NCBI GenBank assembly: GCA_028275745.1
Contig: JAPWUB010000002.1
Span: 1-64,000 of the forward strand
Source: Desulfurococcales archaeon
GTDB lineage: Archaea > Thermoproteota > Thermoprotei_A > Sulfolobales > Ignisphaeraceae
Direction: 5' to 3'
DNA length: 64,000 nt
Part shown: piece after piece, positions 37,419 through 47,572 of the stretch
Layout of the letters: each line of letters opens with the position of its first letter
Position numbering within the stretch: the first letter of the stretch is position 1
Made by a program: the position numbers and the translations under genes
The notes under the pieces: model-generated
The model's database searches: none
What the model was told of the DNA's origin: nothing
Seen by the model: the letters and a program-made list of their open reading frames with translations, nothing else

Positions 37419-38744
37419 CTATGGTACAAGCCTCTTCTTATCCCTAGGAAATAGTGTTACCTCCTTTACACTGCTTCTACCGGTCAACATTAGCAGTAGC
37501 CTAGAGTATCCCATGCCCCACCCAGCATGCGGAGGCATTCCATAGTCAAACCACTTAATGAAGAAACTGAAGCTTTCAACATTAAGACCTCTTTCTGTTA
37601 ACGCCTTAATTAGCTGCTCCTTTATATGTATTCTGGAGCTGCCTGAAGCTAGTTCTAAATGCTTCCACACTAAATCAAAGCTTTCACTGAATAATGGATC
37701 ATCATCCTTAGGCTTTGTATAGAATGCCCTTATTTTTGTTGGGAACTCTGTGATGAAGTAAAGTGGAGTGTTAAGCACTTCATTTAGTACCCTTAGATGA
37801 GGTGTTGAAAGATCTTCACCAACATTTATTTCGACGCCTTTAGACCTCAACATGTTTACAGCATCGACATACCTTACTCTAGGTATGGGTAGACTAACCT
37901 CAGGTGGTGTATAGTTCAGTATCTTTAGATCTTCTTCATTCTCTTGCTTTACAGCCTTCACAACCTCGTATATAACTTCCTCAAGAATCTTCATAACATC
38001 TTCATAATCCATAAATGCAGCCTCTATGTCAATGCTTATGAATTCCGCTAGGTGATAGGGGGTGTCACTCTCCTCCGCTCTCCAGGCTGGAGCTATTTCA
38101 AATACCCTTTCTAGCGATGCTGCTAGCAACTCTTTATAAAGCTGAGGACTTTGAGCTAAAAATGCTTCTCTGCCAAAATATATGACTGGAAATAGATTTG
38201 CACCACCTTCTGTTGCTGTCGCAATGATCTTTGGTGTGAAAACCTCTACAAATCCTTTAGATCTTAAAACCTCCCTAATAACACGCAACGCTGTGTCGCC
38301 AATTCTTACAATAGCCCTCATTTCTAGTCTTCTAATATCGAGCACTCTCTCCCTCAACCTTGTATCTAGATCTGCAGGAACCTTACCAGAAACGTCGAGA
38401 GGCAATGGCTTTTTGGCTAAGTTGAGAATCCTTATCTCTGTAGGCACTATTTCTACTCCCCTAGGAGCCCTAGAATCTGCCTTAACAACACCCTTCACTT
38501 GAATAACTGACTCTAAAGTTAACTGTTCAACAATATCAATAAGCTCTTTTTGTGCTGAATCTTTCGATACTGTAACCTGCACAAGTCCACTTCCATCCCT
38601 TACTATAATGAACTTTTTGCCGCCCAAATCCCTTATTTGATGAACCCATCCAGCTATTGTAACACTTTGCCCACTCATACTAGGTTCTATATCTTTGCAC
38701 ATTACACTCTTGTACTTAGTCTGCATTAGGATCACTACACCCAA
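37419..38744 (-). CDS. aspS: Aspartyl-tRNA synthetase (archaeal type)
   Basis: [71 protein letters not shown]. Confidence 0.97.
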   Translation of the reverse strand: MGVVILMQTKYKSVMCKDIEPSMSGQSVTIAGWVHQIRDLGGKKFIIVRDGSGLVQVTVSKDSAQKELIDIVEQLTLESVIQVKGVVKADSRAPRGVEIVPTEIRILNLAKKPLPLDVSGKVPADLDTRLRERVLDIRRLEMRAIVRIGDTALRVIREVLRSKGFVEVFTPKIIATATEGGANLFPVIYFGREAFLAQSPQLYKELLAASLERVFEIAPAWRAEESDTPYHLAEFISIDIEAAFMDYEDVMKILEEVIYEVVKAVKQENEEDLKILNYTPPEVSLPIPRVRYVDAVNMLRSKGVEINVGEDLSTPHLRVLNEVLNTPLYFITEFPTKIRAFYTKPKDDDPLFSESFDLVWKHLELASGSSRIHIKEQLIKALTERGLNVESFSFFIKWFDYGMPPHAGWGMGYSRLLLMLTGRSSVKEVTLFPRDKKRLVP

Positions 38745-38832
38745 GCCAATCTTGATCAGAACTAACAGATTAAAAACTTAAAACCGTAAACGCAAACACA
38801 TCTCACTACTGGACTATAAAACCTTTAGCCTA

Positions 38833-38885
38833 ATGATGAACAACGCAGGCCTATAAGAGCCAGATGATTGAACCCCTTTGTCTGA
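38833..38885 (+). ncRNA. Weak candidate C/D-box sRNA
   Basis: ATGATGA ... ATGATTG - 11 nt - CTGA between aspS and tRNA-Ala; D' box poor. Confidence 0.3.
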
Positions 38886-38954
38886 TTTCCTTATAATTGA
38901 ATTAAGAGCGGCAAACGCTTTTTAACCGGGCATAAAGATAATAGGATTTCGTGC

Positions 38955-39031
<77 letters not shown>

Positions 39032-39168
39032 AAACTTATTCATTCCTTATTCACTGCGTAGTTAGATACTGAGATCCTCATACTTCAAAGTATCGTATTA
39101 CTTTTGCTGGACTCCGTGCATATAATATTTGTAGATGCTAATAACATTCGTATGGGAATGATGCATTT

Positions 39169-39678
39169 ATGGTATCAGCGAGTAAAAGAAAAATTTCGTC
39201 AATAATAGCGAGGATGATAATCGATTTAGGGCTCATTGATGAGTGTAAGAAAGATTATATGAACCTCAAGGTTATTGCTCAAAAGCTTGGTTACTTGATT
39301 CAAAAAGTTGGTGGTCTTAATATGGGGTTAAAGTTTGTGTGGTTAACTAGAGGCCCATATTCAAGAGGTTTACAGAATTACTATTATAAGATTCAGGAAC
39401 TGGTTTCAAAAGCAAGCGTAGATGACTCTTTTAATGAGCAGGAGCTAATGGCTATAGCAAGGGTGGAGGAGATGCTAAATAACGTGAGAGAAATTGTGGG
39501 AGGGTTAAACACAGAAGTGCTTGAAGCTGTTGCAAGCTTAATCATGCTTTGCACAGATGTATACCCACCTCCAGAAGATCCAGTGAATGAGCTTGTTATT
39601 AGAAAGAAGATGCCAAGGGACATCATTGCTAAAATACTTGAAGTTGTAAAATCCTATGGCTTCTGTTTACAGCATTAA
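39169..39678 (+). CDS. Panacea/DUF4065-like protein (possible)
   Basis: KVIAQKLGYLIQKVGGLNMGLKFVWLTRGPYSRGLQNYYY resembles the 'QKLVYLLQ...G..F.W...GPYS..L' pattern. Confidence 0.45.
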   Translation: MVSASKRKISSIIARMIIDLGLIDECKKDYMNLKVIAQKLGYLIQKVGGLNMGLKFVWLTRGPYSRGLQNYYYKIQELVSKASVDDSFNEQELMAIARVEEMLNNVREIVGGLNTEVLEAVASLIMLCTDVYPPPEDPVNELVIRKKMPRDIIAKILEVVKSYGFCLQH

Positions 39679-39771
39679 TACCTTAACAAGATTTACTTAG
39701 CCTAAGACATATATACGCTTTGAGAGAATATAGCAAAAGAATAATAGTATAGTAAACTAAAGTGATGTTTC

Positions 39772-41064
39772 TTGAATCAAAAGATAAAAAATAGAGCAAA
39801 CATGGCAGATACGAATGTTACGAAAAGAATCTATGACGAGGTGCACGGATACATAGGTTTGACTGATGTAGAGCTAGAGGTTATAAATAGTGAGGTGTTT
39901 CAACGGCTAAGATTTATAAAGCAATTAGCGGCTGCATGGTATGTTTACCCAGGAGCGACGCACACCAGATTTAACCATAGCCTAGGCGCAATGTACTTAA
40001 TGGGGTTAATAGCACAAAAACTTTTTGAATTAGGTTATGTGCACTCAGCTGAAGATATCCAGCTATTGCGTTTAGCAGCATTACTTCATGATGTAGGGCA
40101 TACACCCTTCAGTCACGCTATTGAGAGTTACTACAAGAATGCCCTAGGTTTGGATCACGAGGAACTTACTAAGATAGTTATACTAGGTAGCAGTATAAGG
40201 GATGTCCTTGACTATTATGGTTATGATCCAAAAACCATTGTAGCCATTATTAGTGGGCATTATAGAGAACCTCTATATAATCAGCTTTTATCTAGCGAAG
40301 TGGATGTAGATAGAATGGATTATCTCATAAGGGATGCTTTACACACCGGTGTGACCTATGGTATCATAGACATGCAGAGGCTCATATCAGTTATTGTTGT
40401 TGATGGTGACGGAAATCTATCGGTCCTTGACAAAGGTCTTGACGCATTAGAGAATTTTTACTTAGCCAGGCTTCACATGTACAGGGCAGTGTACTATCAT
40501 AAAACTGTCGTTGGATATGAACACTTGCTGGCAAAGATTTATGAACTCCTCTGTCAGTACTTTGAAGATTCGTTACTTCCTAAATCTCTAAATGACATAA
40601 AGAGACTTGTATCTGATGGTGACATAGCTATGTGGCATGATGACTGGCTTACAGGATACATAATTCAGAAATATAGAGATCGGTCAACGCCAGAACTATT
40701 GAGAGAATTGATAAGGGCATTTCTCTTTAGGAAAGGTTATAAGGTACTAATAGACTTATCAAAGTTTAGTGATAAACCATTAAGTGAAGATGATGGTGAC
40801 ATCAAGCTATTAAGATCTGTAGAGGTTAATCTCAAAAGTTTGCTAAACGATAGTGATGTTTCACTCTTCGTTGACGACATAAAGATTGTCGATGAGGATC
40901 CTCATACAATGCCAAGAATAATTGTAGGTGGCAAACAATCTATGCCTCTTACAAGCATTGAGAACACTATAATTTCTCGATTGCCTAAGAGATATCATGT
41001 GAAAAGACTTTATGTTTTGTCACGAAGCTTTGATAAGGCTCGTAGCCTTATCCAAGTTTCGTGA
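39772..41064 (+). CDS. HD-superfamily phosphohydrolase (dNTPase/SAMHD1-like)
   Basis: YPGATHTRFNHSLGAMYLMGLIAQKL; LAALLHDVGHTPFSHAIE; SSEVDVDRMDYLIRDALHTGVTYG. Confidence 0.93.
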   Translation: MNQKIKNRANMADTNVTKRIYDEVHGYIGLTDVELEVINSEVFQRLRFIKQLAAAWYVYPGATHTRFNHSLGAMYLMGLIAQKLFELGYVHSAEDIQLLRLAALLHDVGHTPFSHAIESYYKNALGLDHEELTKIVILGSSIRDVLDYYGYDPKTIVAIISGHYREPLYNQLLSSEVDVDRMDYLIRDALHTGVTYGIIDMQRLISVIVVDGDGNLSVLDKGLDALENFYLARLHMYRAVYYHKTVVGYEHLLAKIYELLCQYFEDSLLPKSLNDIKRLVSDGDIAMWHDDWLTGYIIQKYRDRSTPELLRELIRAFLFRKGYKVLIDLSKFSDKPLSEDDGDIKLLRSVEVNLKSLLNDSDVSLFVDDIKIVDEDPHTMPRIIVGGKQSMPLTSIENTIISRLPKRYHVKRLYVLSRSFDKARSLIQVS

Positions 41065-41070
41065 AAAGCT

Positions 41071-41976
41071 ATGCTTAAACTGTTAGGCTTAGGTCTTTCA
41101 GCTGATACTGTAACTGTAGGTGTCTTGAAGAAGATTGTTGCCGAATGTGATGTTATTTTTGTAGATAGCTACACGAGTGTGTGGTTTCCAAATATTAGCA
41201 TAATGCTATCAATGCTTAGTGTAACAGGAAAGACCATTATTGTTGCGAGCCGAAGGCACTTAGAAGGAGAAGGTATAAGGGATGTAATCAGATTAGCTCA
41301 GGAAAAGAATGTGTGCATTACTGTGGTGGGAGATCCTCTTATCGCAACAACGCATAGTTCAATAATTGTTGAAGCAATTTCACAAAATATTGATGTTGAG
41401 GTTGTGCCATCAGTATCAGTACTCAATGCAACTATATCGTTTTCATGCCTACAATCATATAGATTTGGCAAAATGGCTACCGTTGTAAGCCCAAAAGACG
41501 GAATTACATATGAATACCCCTATGATGTTGTGAAAATGAATCGTTCATTGAACCTACATACACTGCTCCTGCTTGAGATAGATGTAGAGAAAAACTATTT
41601 CATGAAACCCTATGAAGCGTTGAGCATCTTGCTCGATATTCAAAGCAGAAGATCTGAAACAACTCTCTCAGGCGATGATATAGTGATTGTAATGGCTGAC
41701 TTAACAAGTTGCTCTCATAATGTATGGGTATCAACTATAAACGAGGTTTTGAATAATAAGCATGAATTCGGTTCTAATACACTGTACACCATAATTATAC
41801 CAGCAAAACGTTTACACCCTATCGAAGAAGAATGCTTGAAGTATATTAGAAGAAAGAAACTTGCATACAGGTGTAGCATCAATGACAAAAAAGATTTAGA
41901 AACACTACTCCAAGCACTTCTCCATAGAAGCTCATTAGAGTTAATAAATCGAGACCTGACAAAGCCTAAAACTTAA
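41071..41976 (+). CDS. dphB: Diphthine synthase
   Basis: LLGLGLSADTVTVGVLKKIVAECDVIFVDSYTS; VVGDPLIATTHSSIIVEA. Confidence 0.94.
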   Translation: MLKLLGLGLSADTVTVGVLKKIVAECDVIFVDSYTSVWFPNISIMLSMLSVTGKTIIVASRRHLEGEGIRDVIRLAQEKNVCITVVGDPLIATTHSSIIVEAISQNIDVEVVPSVSVLNATISFSCLQSYRFGKMATVVSPKDGITYEYPYDVVKMNRSLNLHTLLLLEIDVEKNYFMKPYEALSILLDIQSRRSETTLSGDDIVIVMADLTSCSHNVWVSTINEVLNNKHEFGSNTLYTIIIPAKRLHPIEEECLKYIRRKKLAYRCSINDKKDLETLLQALLHRSSLELINRDLTKPKT

Positions 41977-42013
41977 AAACACGTCAAATAAATGTATCAA
42001 AACTGTGGTTATA

Positions 42014-42090
<77 letters not shown>

Positions 42091-42300
42091 GAAATTCAAT
42101 TTTATTGCATATCTCATCCCTACTTTATCTTCCTCATACATACTAGTAATACTACACTTTAAATGAGAATAATATGCAGTTATGCAAAGGCGTTGGCATT
42201 AAAAATTGGTTTTAGCAGCAGTAATTTTGCAATAGGCATAATCATTGAAAGATTCACTTTAATTAACCATAGTATCCCTTTTACTATGATTACAAAACCA

Positions 42301-42870
42301 TTACAGTTTTAGTCCTGCACTTCTAAGTCTATCGTATATTGCCTGCGCCTCCTCACCAAAGATCTCAATAGCTTTCGTAATCTTATTCTTGTCCAGTTTC
42401 ACATTATTTCTTTCAATAAGCTCGAGGACAAATCTTATTTCACTTAGATCTTGCATTGCACCTCTCTTTGCTTTTAAAACAAGCCAACACTCCTTTGATA
42501 TACATCTAATCTTTGTGTCATTGATATCATATTCCTGTAGACATAGATCTATTAGTTCTTGCGGTATGTAGAAATCTAGTATGTTTTCATAGAGTTCAAC
42601 TGTGATGTCTGCGTCATCTACTCTTAATGTTATTGAGGGTGTTCCTAGCTCTGTTGTACCAGTGCTCCATCCTTTCTCCTCCGCTACAACAATTATCTTA
42701 TTTGACTCCATTATAGGGCTCATACTTGTAACAAAAAGATCTACATCTCCTTCTAGTTGCTTATTTCCGAGCTCAAGATTTATACATGTATCTCCAATTA
42801 TTATCCCTTCTATCCCTATTTCACTCAACTTTCTAAAAGCCTCTGCTAGTTGTTTGATTGTGTATTGCAT
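42301..42870 (-). CDS. Nucleotidyltransferase-fold protein
   Basis: GIEGIIIGDTCINLELGNKQLEGDVDLFV pattern of the MNT/NTP-transferase fold. Confidence 0.7.
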   Translation of the reverse strand: MQYTIKQLAEAFRKLSEIGIEGIIIGDTCINLELGNKQLEGDVDLFVTSMSPIMESNKIIVVAEEKGWSTGTTELGTPSITLRVDDADITVELYENILDFYIPQELIDLCLQEYDINDTKIRCISKECWLVLKAKRGAMQDLSEIRFVLELIERNNVKLDKNKITKAIEIFGEEAQAIYDRLRSAGLKL

Positions 42871-42894
42871 AATTTTATCACTTTCCTAAAGTTG

Positions 42895-43062
42895 CTACTT
42901 CTTCATCGCTAACTTCTTCTTCTTAGGTCTTAGGTTAGTACTTCTGCATCTCCTGCATCTAGTTGCGGTAGGCGGATTTAGTGCACCGCATCTGCGGCAT
43001 ACTTTCTTATCTAGTATCCTTGCCTCAACAATCTTCGAAAGCTCTGGATCCAGTACTGGCAT
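42895..43062 (-). CDS. rpl40e: 50S ribosomal protein L40e
   Basis: Manual translation [55 protein letters not shown]; below the ORF-track cutoff. Confidence 0.95.
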   Translation of the reverse strand: MPVLDPELSKIVEARILDKKVCRRCGALNPPTATRCRRCRSTNLRPKKKKLAMKK

Positions 43063-43414
43063 TCATTACACACCTCTAACTATGACTACCTTCTACAGTT
43101 ACTAAGCTATTACAGGCTCTAATATAAGCTATTGTGAATAGCTGAGAGCACTTATGCTAGGCCGCTTTCTAGAATACAAGCCAACCAAACCTACAGAACC
43201 TTGTTCCGCTAAAAACTTAACAGCTGTTTACAACCTTGCGGCTGCGGATGTAATACTGAAAACCAAAAACAATGAGAATGAATATCCAGGAACAAACAGA
43301 AACACGTAGGTTGCAAAAATTTAAACTTATAAACCAAACAAAATTTCCATATACCTACGGTTTGTATGCTAGTATAAGAGGTAGTGCCTCAAACAATAGA
43401 GGCTGAGCATAAAG

Positions 43415-43924
43415 ATGAGGATACCACTTGATGTAATATGTGTCAAGAGTGGTGTGCTGTGTCCACGATGCCGAAGACTTGTTGAGAGCAATACATATAC
43501 GTGGCGCGAAGTAGAGATAATGAAACACCTACTAGAACTTGAAGAAACTGATCCCAACTTCAAATTCCTAAAGGATGCAACATACGTAAAAGCTTATGAG
43601 ACGAACTCAATGATAGTAGTGGTGATTGACGTAGGCACTGATGTACCTCAACAAGCATTAATAAAGCTAGGACGTGTATTGAGCACCAAGCTAAATACAA
43701 GAGTGCGAATAGTAAGAAAAAGCAATCCAAGAAACATGATTCTACAAATAATAGCACCTGCAAGAATTGAGGGAATAAACCGCGTATGGACACCTGATGG
43801 TGACGTGCAGAACATTATAAGGATCCCTAAAACCGATGCAAGACTACTACCATCAGAAGCTTCCGAATTAGAACGCATACTAAGTATAATTCTCGGCGAG
43901 AACTACAGAATAAAGATAGACTAG
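43415..43924 (+). CDS. NusA-like KH-domain transcription/RNA-binding protein
   Basis: CVKSGVLCPRCRRLVESNTYTWREVEIMKHLLELEE; LSTKLNTRVRIVRKSNPRNMILQIIAPARIEGINRVW. Confidence 0.75.
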   Translation: MRIPLDVICVKSGVLCPRCRRLVESNTYTWREVEIMKHLLELEETDPNFKFLKDATYVKAYETNSMIVVVIDVGTDVPQQALIKLGRVLSTKLNTRVRIVRKSNPRNMILQIIAPARIEGINRVWTPDGDVQNIIRIPKTDARLLPSEASELERILSIILGENYRIKID

Positions 43925-44099
43925 CTCAAAGTAGAGAACGAAGAAATAATGATCAATTATTTGTTGTTTTCATTACAAATTCTAACTACTAATTATAGCT
44001 TCAAGACAAAACTTCTCCCTAGCTCCTTATTTGATTCCCCAAATTTGCTGAGCTTCATATGGAAATAACAAAGAAACAGCAAAAATTTGTGAACTTTAG

Positions 44100-44173
44100 T
44101 GGGCCCGCGGGGATTTGAACCCCGGACCTCCGCCTCGTCAGGGCGGCGTCCTACCAGACTAGACGACGGGCCC
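44100..44173 (-). tRNA. tRNA-Val(GAC)
   Basis: RC: GGGCCCG...CCGCC CTGACGA GGCGG...CGGGCCC-A; CCA not encoded. Confidence 0.94.
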
Positions 44174-44301
44174 ACACAATCACTAATATATAATTTAACT
44201 TTAAAATATGCCTTAATAAGCTTTTATTTATCTGTCTTTTACTGCATAACCGTAAATAATCCTACAAATCTCCCAAACGTAATATGTTATCAATATTAGA
44301 A

Positions 44302-44414
44302 TGGAGCCGGGGCCGGGATTCGAACCCGGGAATTATCGGGTCTCCGACGGGCGATATAGCCGGAGTCTAAAACCCACTGCAGCCCGACGCCTTAGACCGC
44401 TCGGCCACCCCGGC
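44302..44414 (-). tRNA. tRNA-Cys(GCA) with 35-nt intron
   Basis: RC: GCCGGGGTGGCCGAG...TCGGG CTGCAG[intron]A CCCGA TAATTC CCGGGTTCGAATCCCGG CCCCGGC-T-CCA. Confidence 0.9.
44342..44376 (-). other. Archaeal tRNA intron in tRNA-Cys (position 37/38)
   Basis: Sequence between G37 and A38; removing it restores a 7-nt anticodon loop. Confidence 0.82.
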
Positions 44415-44531
44415 TCGTATAGTTCCGAGATTATAGTATTTTAAGGTGTTTTGTGGGTAATAAGGTTATCGGCTTAATCTATTGAGCGTTACTAGTTAAT
44501 GCTGGATATCATTGCATAGAAAGAAATTGGA

Positions 44532-44624
44532 TGCCGCCGGGGGGATTTGAACCCCCGACCTCCCGGTATCTGAAACTTTTGAGCTTTCTTCAGCCGGGCG
44601 CTCTCCCAGCTGAGCTACGGCGGC
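44532..44624 (-). tRNA. tRNA-Phe(GAA) with 20-nt intron
   Basis: RC: GCCGCCGTAGCTCAGC...CCCGG CTGAAG[intron]A CCGGG AGGTC GGGGG TTCAAAT CCCCC CGGCGGC-A; CCA not encoded. Confidence 0.93.
44568..44587 (-). other. Archaeal tRNA intron in tRNA-Phe (position 37/38)
   Basis: Sequence between G37 and A38; removing it restores a 7-nt anticodon loop. Confidence 0.85.
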
Positions 44625-44685
44625 GTCTTCAATAGTCTAGTTTCTACTGGTGACTGCTTTAAAAATTTTCTTTAAGAAGGTTTCT

Positions 44686-45858
44686 CTACTCTATGAAGTC
44701 CTGTGTTTGTATTTTTGTTGGGAGGTACGTGTCCATTAAGAAGTATAATCCTTTGCCTGTTAAAGCCTCTATTTCCAGTTTGCTCTGCTTCTGAAGGAAT
44801 ATATTTATCTCCTTTTGCCATTTCTCTGTTTTAAACCATTCGTAGTTTAGGAGCTCTTGCGCTCTTTTAATGTCTGCTTTCTTAGCCTTAATTATGAAGT
44901 TCTTTCTCTCCTCCTCCGTTAGGTAAGGTTTCTTGCCTTTATCGCCAAAGATATCTGTCATGCTGACACCTAGGAACTTTGCCTTTGGTGTTGCAAGTCT
45001 TTCACTCTCATATGATAGCGTTATGGATCCTATCCTAAACACGCTGTAGATGTACCATCCATAGGGGTCTGCATCTGTTAGTATATATACGGGAAGGTTG
45101 AGCTCCTCATTAAGCCTTCTAACAAATCTCCTTGTGGCTCTATCAGGTTGCCCTGCGCTTGTAACTAGAATTGCTTTATACTTTCTCCAAAAGCCTGCAC
45201 GGTGAAGCTGTTGAAATACTGCGTCTTTCTCCACAACTAAGACGAACTCTGCATTTACATCGATGAACTCAATTAGATCGGGTGTGGGCTCAATAGCGTA
45301 AGCCCCGTGACCCATTTTGCTCAAGTCTATAACGTCGTCTCCTGATCTTATTCGCATATCCCCTACCACTTTTCCTTTCTCTTTGCTTAGAATCAGCATC
45401 TCTTCCCTTAGAAGACCTGTGTACACCTCTATATCCCTAAGGACTGCATCACTCTCTTTCTGCTCATCCCATGTATTCTCCTCCTCAGTCCTACCCTTAT
45501 GATCTCTATACCTAATACTGTGCTTGCCTCTGTAATACAGATCTCTTATTGTTGGATACTCATTGTTTATCAAAGCTTCGTAAATTATTTTAGCCATTAG
45601 AGCGGTCTGCATAAACTTTCGAGCTTCTCTAACATCAAGAAAACTTCTCTCAAATGTTGCTGAACCGAGAAGAAGAAGCCCCCTCTCCTTATCGTATATT
45701 GTATTTGATAATGTTCTTTTTGGAATTACAAGCTTAGGTTCTTCACCGTTCAAAATAGCTTCAACAACTTTTTCAAATGCTTTAGCAAGCTTTTCTGCAG
45801 CAAGCTTACGTGCCTTTACATCGACTGAGGACATGAATTTCTTTGATTCAACACTCAT
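44686..45858 (-). CDS. top6A: DNA topoisomerase VI subunit A
   Basis: TIRDLYYRGKHSIRYRD (catalytic Tyr region); PVYILTDADPYGWYIYSVFRIGS Toprim. Confidence 0.97.
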   Translation of the reverse strand: MSVESKKFMSSVDVKARKLAAEKLAKAFEKVVEAILNGEEPKLVIPKRTLSNTIYDKERGLLLLGSATFERSFLDVREARKFMQTALMAKIIYEALINNEYPTIRDLYYRGKHSIRYRDHKGRTEEENTWDEQKESDAVLRDIEVYTGLLREEMLILSKEKGKVVGDMRIRSGDDVIDLSKMGHGAYAIEPTPDLIEFIDVNAEFVLVVEKDAVFQQLHRAGFWRKYKAILVTSAGQPDRATRRFVRRLNEELNLPVYILTDADPYGWYIYSVFRIGSITLSYESERLATPKAKFLGVSMTDIFGDKGKKPYLTEEERKNFIIKAKKADIKRAQELLNYEWFKTEKWQKEINIFLQKQSKLEIEALTGKGLYFLMDTYLPTKIQTQDFIE

Positions 45859-45877
45859 TTAGCTCACCATAGAAACA

Positions 45878-47461
45878 TTACTCTGTATGCATAACTATGT
45901 CCCATGGAGAAGAAATGTTCTTTATAGCATCACCGTACTTCATCTTGACAAGTTCAAATAGCTTCTTCTCCAGAGTTTCTCTATCAACATTGACAGGATT
46001 TGATTTTGCAAATGTTGCTAAAGCCCTCGCAACCTCTGGTATATACTTGATTATTGTGATGGCTTTCCTTATTGCTTCCTCTTCCCTCTGCTTCCTCATC
46101 AGGTAAAGCTTTAATGATCTTGCAACAGCTCTTACTCCCTCCTCAATTTCATGCTCTATTATAGGTACGTCAGCTATGCTCTCTTTACCTAACCCTTTAT
46201 AAGGTATCTTCGTACCACATACATGAACAAGCACTGCTAAAGGTGCTGGGAATTCTATGCCATAGTATTTCCAATCAATATTCTCTGCAACAACTTTCCA
46301 TGCAACATCACTTTTCTCGTCATATAGCAATGGAATTTTGTTTGCAAATCTGAGCAACATAATCTCTTCTTGAGGCTGAATAGCGCCTCCATATGCTATA
46401 CCAACCTCAACTATTATTGCGTGCCCCTCATATACCACAGGCTTTCTGGTAATAGCATCCACAAACTCCGGCTTTAGTATAGCCTCCAATCCAATTTTAA
46501 TGAGCTCTGCACCAATAGGGGATAAATGATCTGCACGCGGTCTTCTAAACTCATTATATTCCCGCAACGCCTTGACAAGCTTCTCCAAGTCCTCTTTACC
46601 TAGTGATTTAGGGTTTACATTGGGGTCAAAACCATATGTTTGCAGAAACCTTTCAGCTATCACTCTTCCAATTCCCTGGAACTCTTCCTCTAAGAACTCT
46701 AACAACGTCTGAGCCTTTGTTTCGCTTATCATAGATTTTAGCATCTCAAGGTCTACACCATGTGGATGAGGATGAGTTTCTTTTGGTGGTGGCGGCATCT
46801 TCTCAGTTACTCTACGATAAACTATTATCTCATTATCTGGAGTCTTCAATACAATGTTCGCGTATGGTGTTACTATTGCCGTCTTCTTAAAATACTCCAA
46901 AATCTTTTGCTTGGCTCTACCCCAATCTCCTTCAATAGCAACCTTCACTATTGTGCCATGCCACCCTGTTTTATTGGGCCACGAAGCCTTTTCGAGGATT
47001 AGAGGCTTATTCTCTTTAATGTCTATCATCAGCCTATACATGTAAACCTTGCTTGAGTTGATTGTGGCAGAAGTTATTTCTGCAGGTTCACCAACTGTCA
47101 TCTGGCCATAGAGTATAACCATTTTTGCCCCAAGACCGAACAGACCTCTAGTCTGTCTAAGCACATACTTTGAGCTGAATAGAACCCTCCCAAACGCGTC
47201 TGGAATGTAGTTCTCTGGAATACCGATGCCATTGTCTTTTACGGTTATTCTATAGACATAGGGTTTCTGAGCATCTCTTTCTATTGTTACCACAATGTCT
47301 GGCAGTATACCATGAGCGTCTGTTGCATCTAGGGCATTCTCTACAAGCTCTCTTACAGATTGATATAAAGCTCTTACAGGGTTTGAAAACCCTGCTATCT
47401 CCTTATTGCGGTAGAAAAACTCAGCAGGACTTATACTCTTAAACCTCTCTACTACTGCCAT
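45878..47461 (-). CDS. top6B: DNA topoisomerase VI subunit B
   Basis: ELVENALDATDAHG, VKDNGIGIP, RGLFGLGAKMVILYGQ GHKL-type ATPase. Confidence 0.98.
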   Translation of the reverse strand: MAVVERFKSISPAEFFYRNKEIAGFSNPVRALYQSVRELVENALDATDAHGILPDIVVTIERDAQKPYVYRITVKDNGIGIPENYIPDAFGRVLFSSKYVLRQTRGLFGLGAKMVILYGQMTVGEPAEITSATINSSKVYMYRLMIDIKENKPLILEKASWPNKTGWHGTIVKVAIEGDWGRAKQKILEYFKKTAIVTPYANIVLKTPDNEIIVYRRVTEKMPPPPKETHPHPHGVDLEMLKSMISETKAQTLLEFLEEEFQGIGRVIAERFLQTYGFDPNVNPKSLGKEDLEKLVKALREYNEFRRPRADHLSPIGAELIKIGLEAILKPEFVDAITRKPVVYEGHAIIVEVGIAYGGAIQPQEEIMLLRFANKIPLLYDEKSDVAWKVVAENIDWKYYGIEFPAPLAVLVHVCGTKIPYKGLGKESIADVPIIEHEIEEGVRAVARSLKLYLMRKQREEEAIRKAITIIKYIPEVARALATFAKSNPVNVDRETLEKKLFELVKMKYGDAIKNISSPWDIVMHTE

Positions 47462-47572
47462 TGCTAGGTAGCGCCCCCTCTGCTCACTCCACTTACATAC
47501 TATTATATAATGTCTATGCTTTTAAGCAGTAATATTAAAGAGTTATTTAGAAACAATTGAAAAGCTCCTTAG

